DNA of 64,000 nt from Spraguea lophii (lineage: Eukaryota > Microsporidia > Spragueidae), in contig LDOQ01000010.1 of the NCBI GenBank assembly GCA_001887945.1, forward strand, positions 186,001 through 250,000. Direction: 5' to 3'. This document shows positions 29,650 to 39,996 of this stretch, piece after piece. The translations under genes and the position numbers were made by a program. Every line of letters starts with the position of its first letter. Position 1 is the first letter of the stretch. The notes under the pieces are model-generated. The model was not told the origin of the DNA, did not search any database, and was given only the letters and a program-made list of their open reading frames with translations.

Positions 29650-31917
29650 TTAAATATAATTTTTTGCTATTCTCCTATAAATCTCACTATCTTCTTTTAC
29701 GCCATTAAACACCATTTCGACACATTTTCTATATTTATCACATTCCCAATCTTTACGTACAGGTATTAATGTTTTAATCTTCGATATTGTATCCTTCAAG
29801 GAAAACAGATCGTCTGGTGCCATCTTAGAATTCTGAATATAATAAACTAACTTATCATCTACCAAAGATCCCATAAAAGATTCTATAATAACATAATATT
29901 CATCAAATATATTTTTATAATAAATTAACCGATTACTAAGTTCTACATAAAAATGCTTAGATCTGAAAACTCTGCCATAAATTTCTCTATTGAAATCGTT
30001 CTCTAAAATATTTTTTATAGTTATTAAATTCTCTTTGTTAAATATAATTAATTTTCCTGTATCTATTAACATATTATTCACACCATTATGATTCTTATTA
30101 TTTATATTGTTATCACCATATTCTATATCTGTTTCCAAATGTATTAAATATTCTTTTAATTGTTCGATTTCTACAAATATCTTAAATAATTCCTCATTCT
30201 CTTCTTTTGATATATATCTTAAACAATTTAACAATTTACTAAAATATTCCACCACTCTATCATTCATAAAACCTACAATACTCGCCAATCTTTCATCAAA
30301 AATTCTAAAACTACATGCTATCAATATTTCTTCTTTATATAACTTTTTAAGATTATAAAATATTTTAGAACCATAATTGAATATAGAAGACATCATCAAA
30401 TTTATGTGGTTCACTTCTATTTCCAGTAAATTTATCTTTACCATATAATTTATATTATTTGTTGTAATATTAAACTTGCGAAATCCCAAGATAATATTAT
30501 TTAAAATATTTATTTCGTTTTTATTAAAAAATATTTCTATAAACTTTTTATATTCATCACAAAAATGTAATATAAGATTTCTTAATTGCTTACTAGATGA
30601 TTGATGTATTTCTTCTACCTTTAAACATATTAAATTATTTATTTTTAGAAGTAATCTATATTTTAAATACGTATAATTAAATATTTCTTTTAAAATTTTC
30701 AAATCATTTACTTTGTTATTATCCGTGTTATTCGTAGTAGTATTAGTAACATTATTATCTGTGTTATTCGTAGAAATATTAATAAGGATATTATCTTTAT
30801 TATCATTTATATTGTTATTTTTATTTAAAAATTCACATGATATTTTATTGTTATATTCATTTATATCATCATAGACATCATCTATATTATCTATACTCAT
30901 TTCTTCATAATATTTTAATATCTTACCATAACTATTTATCTTTTTAATAAAAAATTCAAATAACCATTCAGGCTTATCTAATCTGTTAGTCTTTCTATTA
31001 GATAAAAAATAATAAGAGAATTCTTTATAAATGAAAGAATATAACATTTCTACTATCATAATATTAGCAGTGGTAATATTATTCATATTATCTTTATTAT
31101 TCATAGCATCATAATATTTATCGTTATCAGGCCCCTTATCATACATAACATAATAACATTCATTATTATCAGATTTCTTATTATCTTTGTCTTTATTAGA
31201 TGTGTTACTATCTATAGCATTATAATACATCACAATATCATATTTAGATAATATATTAATATAATGTAATAATACATGTATAGAATTTTTAGAAAATATT
31301 AAATTCTTAATCGTGGAGAATATATGTTGTTTGATAAGATTAATAATTTTATATTCTAATATTTCTAATTTTTTATTCATATTTAAATAAATGATATTCA
31401 TTTTATTGGATAATAGATCATTATCACATTCATTACTGTTAATATTAGTATTAACTAATATAATATTATTACCATTTATATTATTATCAGATATATTGTT
31501 AATATTTATACCATTATTACAACTACTATTATTATTTATTTTATTTAAAATAGCATTGTAATAATCGATATCCTTTAGCTTCTTTATTACGTATATTACA
31601 TATATAATATCAAAATCATCCTCTATTTTAATATTCTGCATAAAATCAATAGTATTTTTATAATATTCTTTTATTTGTTTATAATATATTTGTTTATTAA
31701 TATTTTCATGTTCAATAATACCTTCCTTAAGCAGATTTATATGGTTTCTATGTTCTTCTATTTTATTTGATATATATTCTATTCTTTCTTCATTGATGAT
31801 TATTTGTTCTTTTTTTACTTTTAATTTATTGTCGATATCTGTTATTTCGTTGTTAAATGTGTATTGTTGTGTTTTGAGTTTATCTAGTTTTTTCAACAGG
31901 TTATGTGTTTTATGCAT
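29650..31917 (-). CDS. Coiled-coil protein, possible vesicle-tethering (CATCHR-type) subunit
   Basis: A 755-residue protein. Residues 1-75 form a long charged coiled coil (K-L-D-K-L-K-T-Q-Q, then E-E-R-I-E-Y-I-S-N-K). The rest is helical and interrupted by Asn/Asp-rich low-complexity loops around residues 130-165, 230-285 and 365-400. The C-terminal 300 residues (D-E-Y-x-x-F-I-E, L-N-I-x-L-G-F-R, D-E-R-L-A-S-I-V, S-L-K-D-T-I-S-K-I) have the texture of the helical-rod tethering factors such as Tip20/RINT1, exocyst and COG subunits. That assignment rests on architecture only. The start has a CCC block (plus-strand ggg at 31921-31923), as for conserved genes here. Confidence 0.75.
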   Translation of the reverse strand: MHKTHNLLKKLDKLKTQQYTFNNEITDIDNKLKVKKEQIIINEERIEYISNKIEEHRNHINLLKEGIIEHENINKQIYYKQIKEYYKNTIDFMQNIKIEDDFDIIYVIYVIKKLKDIDYYNAILNKINNNSSCNNGININNISDNNINGNNIILVNTNINSNECDNDLLSNKMNIIYLNMNKKLEILEYKIINLIKQHIFSTIKNLIFSKNSIHVLLHYINILSKYDIVMYYNAIDSNTSNKDKDNKKSDNNECYYVMYDKGPDNDKYYDAMNNKDNMNNITTANIMIVEMLYSFIYKEFSYYFLSNRKTNRLDKPEWLFEFFIKKINSYGKILKYYEEMSIDNIDDVYDDINEYNNKISCEFLNKNNNINDNKDNILINISTNNTDNNVTNTTTNNTDNNKVNDLKILKEIFNYTYLKYRLLLKINNLICLKVEEIHQSSSKQLRNLILHFCDEYKKFIEIFFNKNEINILNNIILGFRKFNITTNNINYMVKINLLEIEVNHINLMMSSIFNYGSKIFYNLKKLYKEEILIACSFRIFDERLASIVGFMNDRVVEYFSKLLNCLRYISKEENEELFKIFVEIEQLKEYLIHLETDIEYGDNNINNKNHNGVNNMLIDTGKLIIFNKENLITIKNILENDFNREIYGRVFRSKHFYVELSNRLIYYKNIFDEYYVIIESFMGSLVDDKLVYYIQNSKMAPDDLFSLKDTISKIKTLIPVRKDWECDKYRKCVEMVFNGVKEDSEIYRRIAKNYI

Positions 31918-32226
31918 AAAGGGATGAAATTATTTTGAAGATTATAAAATTAAAAGTTTTAATAAAAGAAATATAATAATAAGATAGAATATATAACTAA
32001 CATATGGTATGGAGGATGTAATAATATTATAAAATATATAATTAATATATAAAAAATATAATGATATTATAGAATATATAACATATAAAAAAGTCACGAT
32101 TTTATAATATCTTATTTAAATAATAAAAAATACATATTTTTTATATAATCCTTTGATGTTATACACAAAAGTTTTTATTTGAATTTTGTTTATTTTTTTT
32201 TGTTTTCTATTAAAATATTTTCCCGA

Positions 32227-32690
32227 TTTTTTTATTAATGAAACTTTTATTTATAGAAGGTTCCTGCTGGTTGCGACCTATAATGATTTATGACTTTTGA
32301 TCCCTTCAGTAATAACTTGTATCAACTGATATCGCTATATATATGCATTAATGTTGTATTATCTTATGTATCAGAACGTTATGATTTTGCATATGATGCA
32401 CGTAACTCCATTATTCCATGCATAATGAAATTCAAATCTTTTTCTTGGCATAATAATGAATGTGCTATAATAAATATAAATATTGCAATTACAACACCAA
32501 CTATTACTTTAATTTAATTTAATAATGAAATCATTTTACAAGATATAATCAGCTTTTACTAGCAAACCTTATCAACTCATTCTAGTTTATTCATTTTCAT
32601 ATCTTTTTTTGTTTGGGAATTTTTTTAGATAAAGGATTCGGATACGCTGAGTTTTGAATTTGAATAACATCACAGAAATACTACACTGAA
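32227..32690 (-). mobile_element. SINE-like copy F, nearly full length, decayed
   Basis: Read on the minus strand: head with a B-box-like tatccgaatcc (plus 32635-32645), an A-rich joint, body pieces including the ataagataatacaac block, the gatatcagttgatacaag block and the gtcgcaaccagcaggaacc-type block, ending tataaataaaagtttcatt and an A-run (plus 32227-32254). A 75-codon plus frame inside it is spurious. Confidence 0.75.
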
Positions 32691-33672
32691 TGGACCTATA
32701 TTTTATTATATCTTAAAAATAAATAATTCGTACCTCCAAACAATTATATAAATTGAAAAAATTTCTATATCCTTTGAAATGTTTATTTCTCTTAATATTT
32801 TAAATTCAGAAATTTAATTTTATTTTTGTAATAATTATTGGATTTATCAAGCAAACAGTGATTTAATGTTTTATAATCATTGATGTATCATTTAATTAAC
32901 ACAATTTTTATAAACATATGCTATTAATTAAGTTCCAGACCCACTATAATAATAAAAGAATATATCACTAACTGGATCTCTATAACACATAGAATGGTTT
33001 TACTTAGATTAAGTTTCTTATCTATTGATGAAGTTCTCCTGTTAATTGTTTAAAAAACAGTTAATTAAAAGTTATGATATCTTCTGACCAATTTATTCTG
33101 ATAAGAAGCAAAACTAGCCATGGAATTTATTTTAAAATTATATACAGTATAAATTATTATATCAACATATTATAAAAACAATATTAAAAATATTTTAATA
33201 AAAAGATTGTATTTTTTATTAAATTAATTATAAATGATATATTAATAAAAAAATTAAAATATTATAATTTAATAAAAAATACCAAAGATTTTAATTACAA
33301 ATATTTTTAATATTATTTTTCTATTATTAATTTAAAAGAATTTCCTTTGCTATAATATTTATTCTTTTAAAATCACACAATTCCATCATTTTCTTAATTA
33401 CAGTAAATTAGATACATACAACTATTTTCTCTTTTAAACTCGATCATAATCTTACTATTAAATTTAATTACACGTCATCACAAGTTAATACAAATAGTAT
33501 AAATATTATGATAATAAAAATGAAATGAAAAAATATATTCTATTATTCTATGCTCTATGTCTTAATTTTACATTATGATATATTATATTACTTTGATATG
33601 AATGATATGTGATATATTATTTACTGATAAATAACTAATTTAACTTATATATTTTAATTTACTTCATATGCC
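32691..33672. other. Gene-free interval with the kinase promoter
   Basis: AT-rich DNA. A TATA-like acttatatattttaatt lies about 25 bp before the kinase ATG. No other feature seen. Confidence 0.5.
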
Positions 33673-34845
33673 ATGTTATTATCAAAACGTGTAAAATATA
33701 TATTATACATAGTATTTGCTGCCGGCATAGTTTTTATTATTGTATTTCTTTCAATAAAATTAAGTTCTAATAATTCTAATACATCATACACATTGTATTA
33801 TCCAGAACCACTTTTACCAGAAAATATAACAACCTATAAATATAATTTATTGGATGTAAGAAATAATAAGAAGTTTGATAGCAATAGATTTCATACAAAA
33901 AACGAAGAAAATAAATTGAAGTTTAGAAAAACAATTTATGACAAATCAAATAAATGTTGTTTTCCAAGTAGTGCAAAATTGTTTGATGAAAATTTGGCTA
34001 GGAGAAAATTAATAGGTGTGGGAGCGTATGGTAATGTTTATGAAATTACAACAAAATGTTGTGGTAATGTATATGCATTGAAAGTATTGGGAGTGAATGA
34101 TGAAAAGGAGATTATAGATGAAGAATTATATTTTTTGGAATATTTTCAACATAATTATACACCTAATGTAATAAAAGGTTATTATGGATACAAAGATGGG
34201 GATTATATAGCGTTAATATATGAATATCTAAATTCTACATTAGAAAATAAATCATACGCTATCAATAACACAGAATTTTATAAATACAACAGTACCAATG
34301 TACTTAATATCGCAAAATCACTTGTACTCGGAATAGCCATATTTCACAAAAACAATATAATCCACAGAGATATAAAACCAGATAATATAGGAATAGACAG
34401 TAATAATCAAATAAAAATTTTTGATTTTGGCATTTCAAAAAACAACAAATCTCAATTTAAAATGAATAACGGTACAGGTACCATACTTTTTATGCCACCC
34501 GAAAGATTAGTAGACCCTATCAATGTTACATTCGACACCGACTGGTACGCATTAGGAATAACCCTTTACATCCTAGTAGAAAATTATTATCCATATGAAA
34601 TAGATATGAATCTGATAACTAAACCAGAAAACATAGTACAATTTGTAAAAAAACTATATTACAGTATAATGAATAAACCCATGAGACCATTTCAAAATAA
34701 AAATGTAGATAAACACCTGAAAGAATTTATCAGAGGATTAATAACAAAAAATAAACACGATAGATTAGGATATAACGTAAGAAAAATATTAAACCATAAA
34801 TATTTTGAAAATACAGATATAAAAGAAATATACAATAAATTTTGA
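33673..34845 (+). CDS. Membrane-anchored protein kinase
   Basis: A 390-residue protein. Residues 8-30 are one transmembrane helix near the N-terminus, preceded by basic residues (SKR, K), typical of a signal anchor. A 75-residue stalk follows. The kinase domain (about 108-380) has the glycine loop G-V-G-A-Y-G-N-V (115-122), the ATP lysine in Y-A-L-K (137), catalytic H-R-D (231-233) with D-I-K-P-D-N, D-F-G (251-253), P-P-E (275-277) and D-W-Y-A-L-G. All catalytic residues are present, so it should be active. Substrates are unknown. If the anchor is type II, the kinase faces the lumen or outside, or else it is a cytoplasmic domain tethered to a membrane. N-glycosylation sequons are present in the stalk and kinase domain. 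No CCC block before the ATG. Confidence 0.92.
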   Translation: MLLSKRVKYILYIVFAAGIVFIIVFLSIKLSSNNSNTSYTLYYPEPLLPENITTYKYNLLDVRNNKKFDSNRFHTKNEENKLKFRKTIYDKSNKCCFPSSAKLFDENLARRKLIGVGAYGNVYEITTKCCGNVYALKVLGVNDEKEIIDEELYFLEYFQHNYTPNVIKGYYGYKDGDYIALIYEYLNSTLENKSYAINNTEFYKYNSTNVLNIAKSLVLGIAIFHKNNIIHRDIKPDNIGIDSNNQIKIFDFGISKNNKSQFKMNNGTGTILFMPPERLVDPINVTFDTDWYALGITLYILVENYYPYEIDMNLITKPENIVQFVKKLYYSIMNKPMRPFQNKNVDKHLKEFIRGLITKNKHDRLGYNVRKILNHKYFENTDIKEIYNKF

Positions 34846-35107
34846 TGTAATATTAGATAATTAGTATATATAAATAAAATATATATGATAGTTATGATAT
34901 AATAATACTTATAAACTGTAATATAAATAATTATGAATAAATAATCTTTAGAAATTAATATTTTAATATTCCCTCTATAAAAATAATTATATAAATATTA
35001 CTTTATAATTTATAATACTACATATACTAATACATTATTAGATATTATAATAATACTATACAACACTTCATAATATAATTATTATAACATTCTATATAAT
35101 ATCCTTA

Positions 35108-36727
35108 TCATCTATAAATTATATATTGTTCATAATCTATTATCTTAAACTGATATATACATTCCATCACCCATTTCTCACTTATAACACATTCATCTTT
35201 TACTCTACTATTTCCTATAAAAAAATCATAATCTTCATATACTACCTTTCCTCCATATCTTTCTATTATTCTTTTCATATAAATACCACTATTATTTCTA
35301 AAACATAAATTTTTAAATAATTCTCTTCTCATTTTTCTATAGATTTTGTATATAGAAGATTTAGAAGAATAATGTTTTTTATGTATCCATAATAATTTAT
35401 ATTTTATTTTTAATAATTCATTATCTCTATCTAATTCTATATTAGTATTTGTTATAGGGTTAGTAGTGGTTAGGTTGTTATTTGTTATCGGGTCAGTGTT
35501 GGTTAGGCTATCGTTTGTTATCGAGTCAGTAGTAGTTAGGTTGTCATTTGTTATATTGTTAGTATCAGCATTTGCTATATTATTAGTATTACCATTATTA
35601 GTTATACTACCATCTATGTTTCTACCATTGTTATTAAAATATTTATAAGGTCTTATTAACATAACATTTTTATCTTCTGCCCACACATCCTCTCTATCAT
35701 CTAATATTATACTATTACTTTTACTCCCATACATAACTCTTTTCATATTCTTTACAAGCTTGCCATGATTCTCATCCCTTGTAATTATTCTATCTTTAAA
35801 ATATATACCCTTAGGATCTATTATCTCCACTATTTTATTTACATATTCTCTAGTACCCATAGAATAGATATAGAATACATAATACTTAGATAAATCTTCT
35901 AAGAAAGAAAGTAAATGAGGACGTAACCTAACATAAAATATATAATTGCTTATAATAAAATTAAAAGAATAACAGTCACTATCTACAACAGTATTTATAT
36001 AGGTAGTATTAGAAAGATTATCTTTTATATCTGTTGTTATAATATTATCGTTATTATCTGTTGTTATAATGTTATCATTATTAGCTGTATTGGTATTATC
36101 TGGTGTTATAATAATATTGTTAGTAGTTGTATTTTTATTATCTATTATATTCTTATCTATTGTATTAATATTACCATTATCTGTTGTTATGATATTTTTA
36201 CTATCTATTATACAATCATAACTATTATTTATACCATTATTATTTTTTATTCTTTTAATTTCTGCATTATCATCCATTTTTCTTTTAGCTACTTCTATTT
36301 TTATTTTATCTTTATCATTTATACTTTTATCAGTTATAATATTTTTATTATTATCAATAATAGTAGTATTCTTATTATCATTATTCTTATTATCACTCCT
36401 ATTATCACCTTTACCACTATCATTCCTATTATTATTATTATTATCACCTTTACCACTATCACTCCTATTATTATTATTCTTAACCATAAAATTATTTTCT
36501 TGTACACCCGTATCTATCAATGTCTGATCCAAATCCAATACTAATATCAACTTCTTATCCTTTTCCAACCTTTTCTGATTATTTCTTATTAATTTTTTAC
36601 TCTCTGTTTTATTTACATATATTTCTTGTGAAGCAGAGAGTGCACATACTTTATTATCATTATTATTTATTTCTTCTCCACATACAGCACAGAGATTATT
36701 CATACTGATAGGATGAGAACATGCCAT
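35108..36727 (-). CDS. FCP1: FCP1-like RNA polymerase II CTD phosphatase
   Basis: A 539-residue protein. A small Cys/His N-terminus (C3, H5, C13, C16) is like that of FCP1. The catalytic HAD motif L-D-L-D-Q-T is at 64-69. The FCPH domain resumes after a long insert with V-R-L-R-P-H-L-L-S-F-L, Y-S-M-G-T-R-E-Y and the I-I-L-D-D-R-E-D-V-W motif. A degenerate BRCT-type C-terminus (R-I-I-E-R-Y-G-G-K-V, then V-I-S-E-K-W-V-M-E-C) completes the FCP1 architecture. It dephosphorylates the Pol II C-terminal repeats to recycle polymerase. Two Asn/Thr/Asp low-complexity inserts (about 80-255 and 365-425) swell it. The ATG directly follows CCC (plus-strand ggg at 36728-36730). It shares a divergent upstream region with a small gene at 37056. 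Confidence 0.92.
   Translation of the reverse strand: MACSHPISMNNLCAVCGEEINNNDNKVCALSASQEIYVNKTESKKLIRNNQKRLEKDKKLILVLDLDQTLIDTGVQENNFMVKNNNNRSDSGKGDNNNNNRNDSGKGDNRSDNKNNDNKNTTIIDNNKNIITDKSINDKDKIKIEVAKRKMDDNAEIKRIKNNNGINNSYDCIIDSKNIITTDNGNINTIDKNIIDNKNTTTNNIIITPDNTNTANNDNIITTDNNDNIITTDIKDNLSNTTYINTVVDSDCYSFNFIISNYIFYVRLRPHLLSFLEDLSKYYVFYIYSMGTREYVNKIVEIIDPKGIYFKDRIITRDENHGKLVKNMKRVMYGSKSNSIILDDREDVWAEDKNVMLIRPYKYFNNNGRNIDGSITNNGNTNNIANADTNNITNDNLTTTDSITNDSLTNTDPITNNNLTTTNPITNTNIELDRDNELLKIKYKLLWIHKKHYSSKSSIYKIYRKMRRELFKNLCFRNNSGIYMKRIIERYGGKVVYEDYDFFIGNSRVKDECVISEKWVMECIYQFKIIDYEQYIIYR
35440..35640 (-). repeat. Asn/Thr/Asp low-complexity insert in the FCP1-like gene
   Basis: On the coding strand, degenerate repeats of a unit reading roughly N-L-T-T-T-D-S-I-T-N-D, about 33 bp each. 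A second, longer insert of the same character lies at 35985-36480. Confidence 0.8.
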
Positions 36728-36776
36728 GGGTAAGCATAAAATAAATAATAAACTATTATAGAATATTATATGTGAG

Positions 36777-37007
36777 TATAATAGGTAAAGTATAATAGAG
36801 TATAATATAATATATGATTTATAAGAGTGTAATAGAGTGTAATAGATAAAGTATAATATACTCTACATAACATATAATATATTATATAGTTTTTATATTT
36901 CAATTATACTTTATTATCATTTTATACATAATATTTTCTATTACATTCTATTATACCCTATAATATTTCAATTATACTCTCATATATAATATGCTTTACC
37001 TATTATA
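36777..37007. promoter_or_regulatory. Inverted repeat in the FCP1-like / small-gene divergent promoter
   Basis: The 14-mer tataataggtaaag at 36777-36790 recurs exactly as its reverse complement at 36994-37007. Weaker inverted matches extend inward (gagtgtaatag near 36825 against ctattacattc near 36940). Each arm lies about 45 bp from the CCC block of the gene it faces, and the stretches between arm and CCC also resemble each other (ttattatttatttta). The region reads as an inverted duplication of one promoter. Confidence 0.7.
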
Positions 37008-37055
37008 AACTTTATACTATTTTATTTATAATAATCTATTATTTATTTTACCCTT

Positions 37056-37229
37056 ATGGAAATAAACGAAGAAGAAAGAATACAAAGAAAACTGAAAGAT
37101 ATCATTAAGTATACAGAGAAAGAGATAGATAAGATGAAGATGATATATAAGAAATTATATACAGCTAATGAAGTAATGAAAAATGAAAAATCACAGTTAG
37201 AAGAATGGTATTATAGAAGTAATATATAA
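37056..37229 (+). CDS. Small coiled-coil protein
   Basis: A 57-residue protein, MEINEEERIQRKL..., made of a single charged amphipathic helix with a heptad-like pattern. A CCC block at 37051-37053 (ACCCTTATG) marks the start exactly as in the conserved genes, which is the main evidence for reality, together with a Lys/Glu-rich composition unlike the flanks. It could be a small subunit of a larger complex; I recognise no family. Confidence 0.65.
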   Translation: MEINEEERIQRKLKDIIKYTEKEIDKMKMIYKKLYTANEVMKNEKSQLEEWYYRSNI

Positions 37230-38755
37230 TAGAAATATAATAGGTATCTATAATTGAAAATAGAATATGATATAAATATAATAAATAGTTATAACAATAT
37301 CATAAATATTAAATATAAATAATTATAATATTCTTTTTTCAGTCAAATTTATATCTTTTCAAAAAATATTATTAAAAATATATATTCATTGACACATTAT
37401 TTTCTTAGAGAAGGGTTTTGAGATGGTGAAAGACTCTCAGTATATTTATTACGAATAACATTGGTTATCTGTGAAATTCGATAATTACAAGACCGAGTAA
37501 TAATAGGATGTTTTCACCTTTTTTGGCGGAAAACAGAAAAAAATATAAATGTGTTATGTTTATTATTTAGTTTTTTATCGTTGTATAATTGAAATTAAAC
37601 AAAAAAGTGAATTGACAAATTTATTTTATTCTTTTAATATTGTAAGTACTCATTGTATAAAGGAAAATATGTTAATATTTTACGATAACCCTATCAAATG
37701 GGTTTTTGATGTAATATATCAAAATATTCTATTAATTGTATTAAATAATTCATTGTATGGATTCTAAATATGTTTTTTTCACGTGCAATTTGGGCTTACT
37801 AAAATAAATTTTTATGGTATTGATGAGATATGAGATGGGTAGATAAAGTATATTCCAACGTTATTCTCAATATGTTTTAACATTAATAAAATAATTTATG
37901 CATTATTTAAAAGTGTATTATTGAAATAATTCCTTTGATCAGTATTATATTGTGTATATTTTCTATATAATTTTTAAATTATATTATATTGTTATTTTTT
38001 ATAATGATTTTTATTTATATCATTTTATTTTTATTCACTGCAAGCAAAAAATGTATAATTTTTCTATCTTTAATTTCCTATTTCCACGACTTATTGGTAT
38101 ATTACGGATTTTACTTTTTGTCGCTGGTTGATAAAGAAAAACGATTTCATCGATAGAAATAAAATATTTTTCATTTATATGATGGTTTTTATATTTGAAT
38201 TTGTAGATGTTATTTTGAAAGAATAATGAGGACTGTTCAAATTATTGTAAATTGTTAAAATTAAAAATATATGTTGAATTCACTAAAAACCTTTTATGTC
38301 ATATAATGTAAGCATGAAATTTATTACCGTAATACATTTATATAATATTTTTCTATTCTCTTTAATAGAGATATTCTGTTCTATTTTCTTTTTCTCTGAT
38401 TAATTTATCGGCGTTTTTAAATTGCCCGTTATTGGTTGAATTATACATTTCAATTTAAATTCAATTTTTATATAAAATACATTATTCTGATATAAAAAAT
38501 GATTTTTAAGTATTTTGCTTAGTCGATTTGAGAATATTTAAATTTATCCACTAAGATATAAAATTCGGTTGAAAAGATTTCCTCTTCTTTTTTTAATATT
38601 AAATTCTTTTATAATTACTTAGCATTATTCCATGTCGTACATACGTTTTACGTATATACCAGTTTAACACTTTATTTACATACTTACACCACTTACAATC
38701 ACTACATCAACAATATAATCATTTAAAAATAAAATTAGCAATTAATAACTTTTAA
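37230..38755. other. Gene-free interval
   Basis: About 1.5 kb. A 72-codon plus frame at 37549-37767 lacks a CCC block and convincing composition. No tRNA or element copy recognised. Confidence 0.5.
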
Positions 38756-39565
38756 TTATTGGTATGCTTTAGCCTCTTCAATCTCATATCCACTAGAAAG
38801 TGCCACTTTGATAGAATCCATTATTCCATTCATTAATTCATATGGTACTGATGCCTTGGTATGGATATTGTTGGCCAATGATACTGCTGCTGTCTGTGAT
38901 ATAACGGATTTTATCATATCCATGACATCCTTCTCATCAATATCCAATATTTCTGGATCGTAAAATTCTCCATTGTCATATATTTGTTTCATCCTCATAA
39001 AATAAACCAAAGGTTTAATATCCATGCATGCCAAGAGCTTACTTTGAGAAGGTGTTACTTTCTCTCCTTTCATAAGTACCTGTGATGATTGTGTAATTTC
39101 TATCTTACCTTTTGTAATTTTTGTAGCTATACCCATAGCTTGGAAAAATGATGTTTTATCTGGGGTCATGGTTGTAAGAGTAGAATATATGAATAAATCC
39201 TCTTGAGCAACTGCACCTACCTTTGCAAAAGTACGTCTTTCATTATTCAAAATAATCTGTTTAAGCTCCTTAGATGGTAATTTTGAAAATATTATTCCTA
39301 CGAAACCTTTTATCTTAGATATTATTTCTTCTATATTTCCAATATTCTTATTTTCTGATTGTAATTGTTTCAATGCTTTCTTTATGACGGTATTTTTTCC
39401 TACCAATATTTCTGTACTACTTCCTAATTCTTTCTTAGTTTGTTGTAACTGAGAAGATGTTATGTTGGACATTTCAACTATTATGAAAGATGAATGGGTT
39501 TTGAATAGTTCTAATGTACGAAGAAATAATTTTTCTTTACGTAGCTTTTTATCTGATGCTGCCAT
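38756..39565 (-). CDS. RPP0: Ribosomal protein uL10 (P0), lacking the acidic stalk tail
   Basis: A 269-residue protein, the base of the large-subunit GTPase stalk. The N-terminal rRNA-binding domain is clear: K-L-R-K-E-K-L-F-L-R-T-L, I-I-V-E-M-S-N-I-T-S-S-Q-L-Q-Q, and G-K-N-T-V-I-K-K-A-L. The inserted domain and the spine helices (M-N-G-I-M-D-S-I-K-V-A-L) follow, up to E-I-E-E-A-K-A-Y-Q, where the protein stops. Canonical P0 continues with an Ala-rich hinge and an acidic ending of the D-D-M-G-F-G-L-F-D type; this is absent and is not found in any frame just downstream. The conserved GKNT region separates it from the assembly factor Mrt4. The start has CCC (plus-strand ggg at 39573-39575). A strong hairpin lies upstream. 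Confidence 0.93.
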   Translation of the reverse strand: MAASDKKLRKEKLFLRTLELFKTHSSFIIVEMSNITSSQLQQTKKELGSSTEILVGKNTVIKKALKQLQSENKNIGNIEEIISKIKGFVGIIFSKLPSKELKQIILNNERRTFAKVGAVAQEDLFIYSTLTTMTPDKTSFFQAMGIATKITKGKIEITQSSQVLMKGEKVTPSQSKLLACMDIKPLVYFMRMKQIYDNGEFYDPEILDIDEKDVMDMIKSVISQTAAVSLANNIHTKASVPYELMNGIMDSIKVALSSGYEIEEAKAYQ

Positions 39566-39697
39566 ACTTTAAGGGTAAAAAATAAAAATTTAAAAAAAAA
39601 TAAAAATAAATAAATTATTGTATGATGCTGTATAAAGTAATAGAGATTCTTATAGAAATTGTATACCTATGTTATATAGATGATAATGAAATGATAT

Positions 39698-39815
39698 ATA
39701 ATAAATATATAGAGTAATAGTAATAAAATATAAATTATGATATTTTTTAATATGTTTATTACGTAACAGATATTATAATTTATATTTTATTATTGTTACT
39801 CTATATATTTATTAT
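39698..39815. repeat. 46-bp inverted repeat (hairpin) upstream of uL10
   Basis: Arm 1 at 39698-39743 and arm 2 at 39770-39815 are reverse complements at 43 of 46 positions by my alignment, with a 26-base loop. It lies between the p24 3' end and the uL10 start. The arms contain ataaatatatagagtaa, so this is not plain AT alternation. Confidence 0.85.
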
Positions 39816-39996
39816 ATTTTCATATTAATATAACGCATATGAGTTATTATTCTATTATATTGATATGTTAATCATATATAAAATAAAAAGAATAAAAACT
39901 ATAAACAGCTACTAACATAAAAATATAAAATAATAAAAAATATAAATAATAGTTTATCAATTAAACATTTATTTTCCTTTATAGAACAACAAGCTT

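Noticed and set aside
37549..37767. A 72-codon plus-strand frame
   Set aside because: AT-driven composition, no start context, isolated in intergenic DNA.
38756..39565. Assignment of the uL10 gene to the assembly factor Mrt4
   Set aside because: The N-terminal segments, GKNT motif and spine helices fit P0 better; only the missing tail recalls Mrt4.
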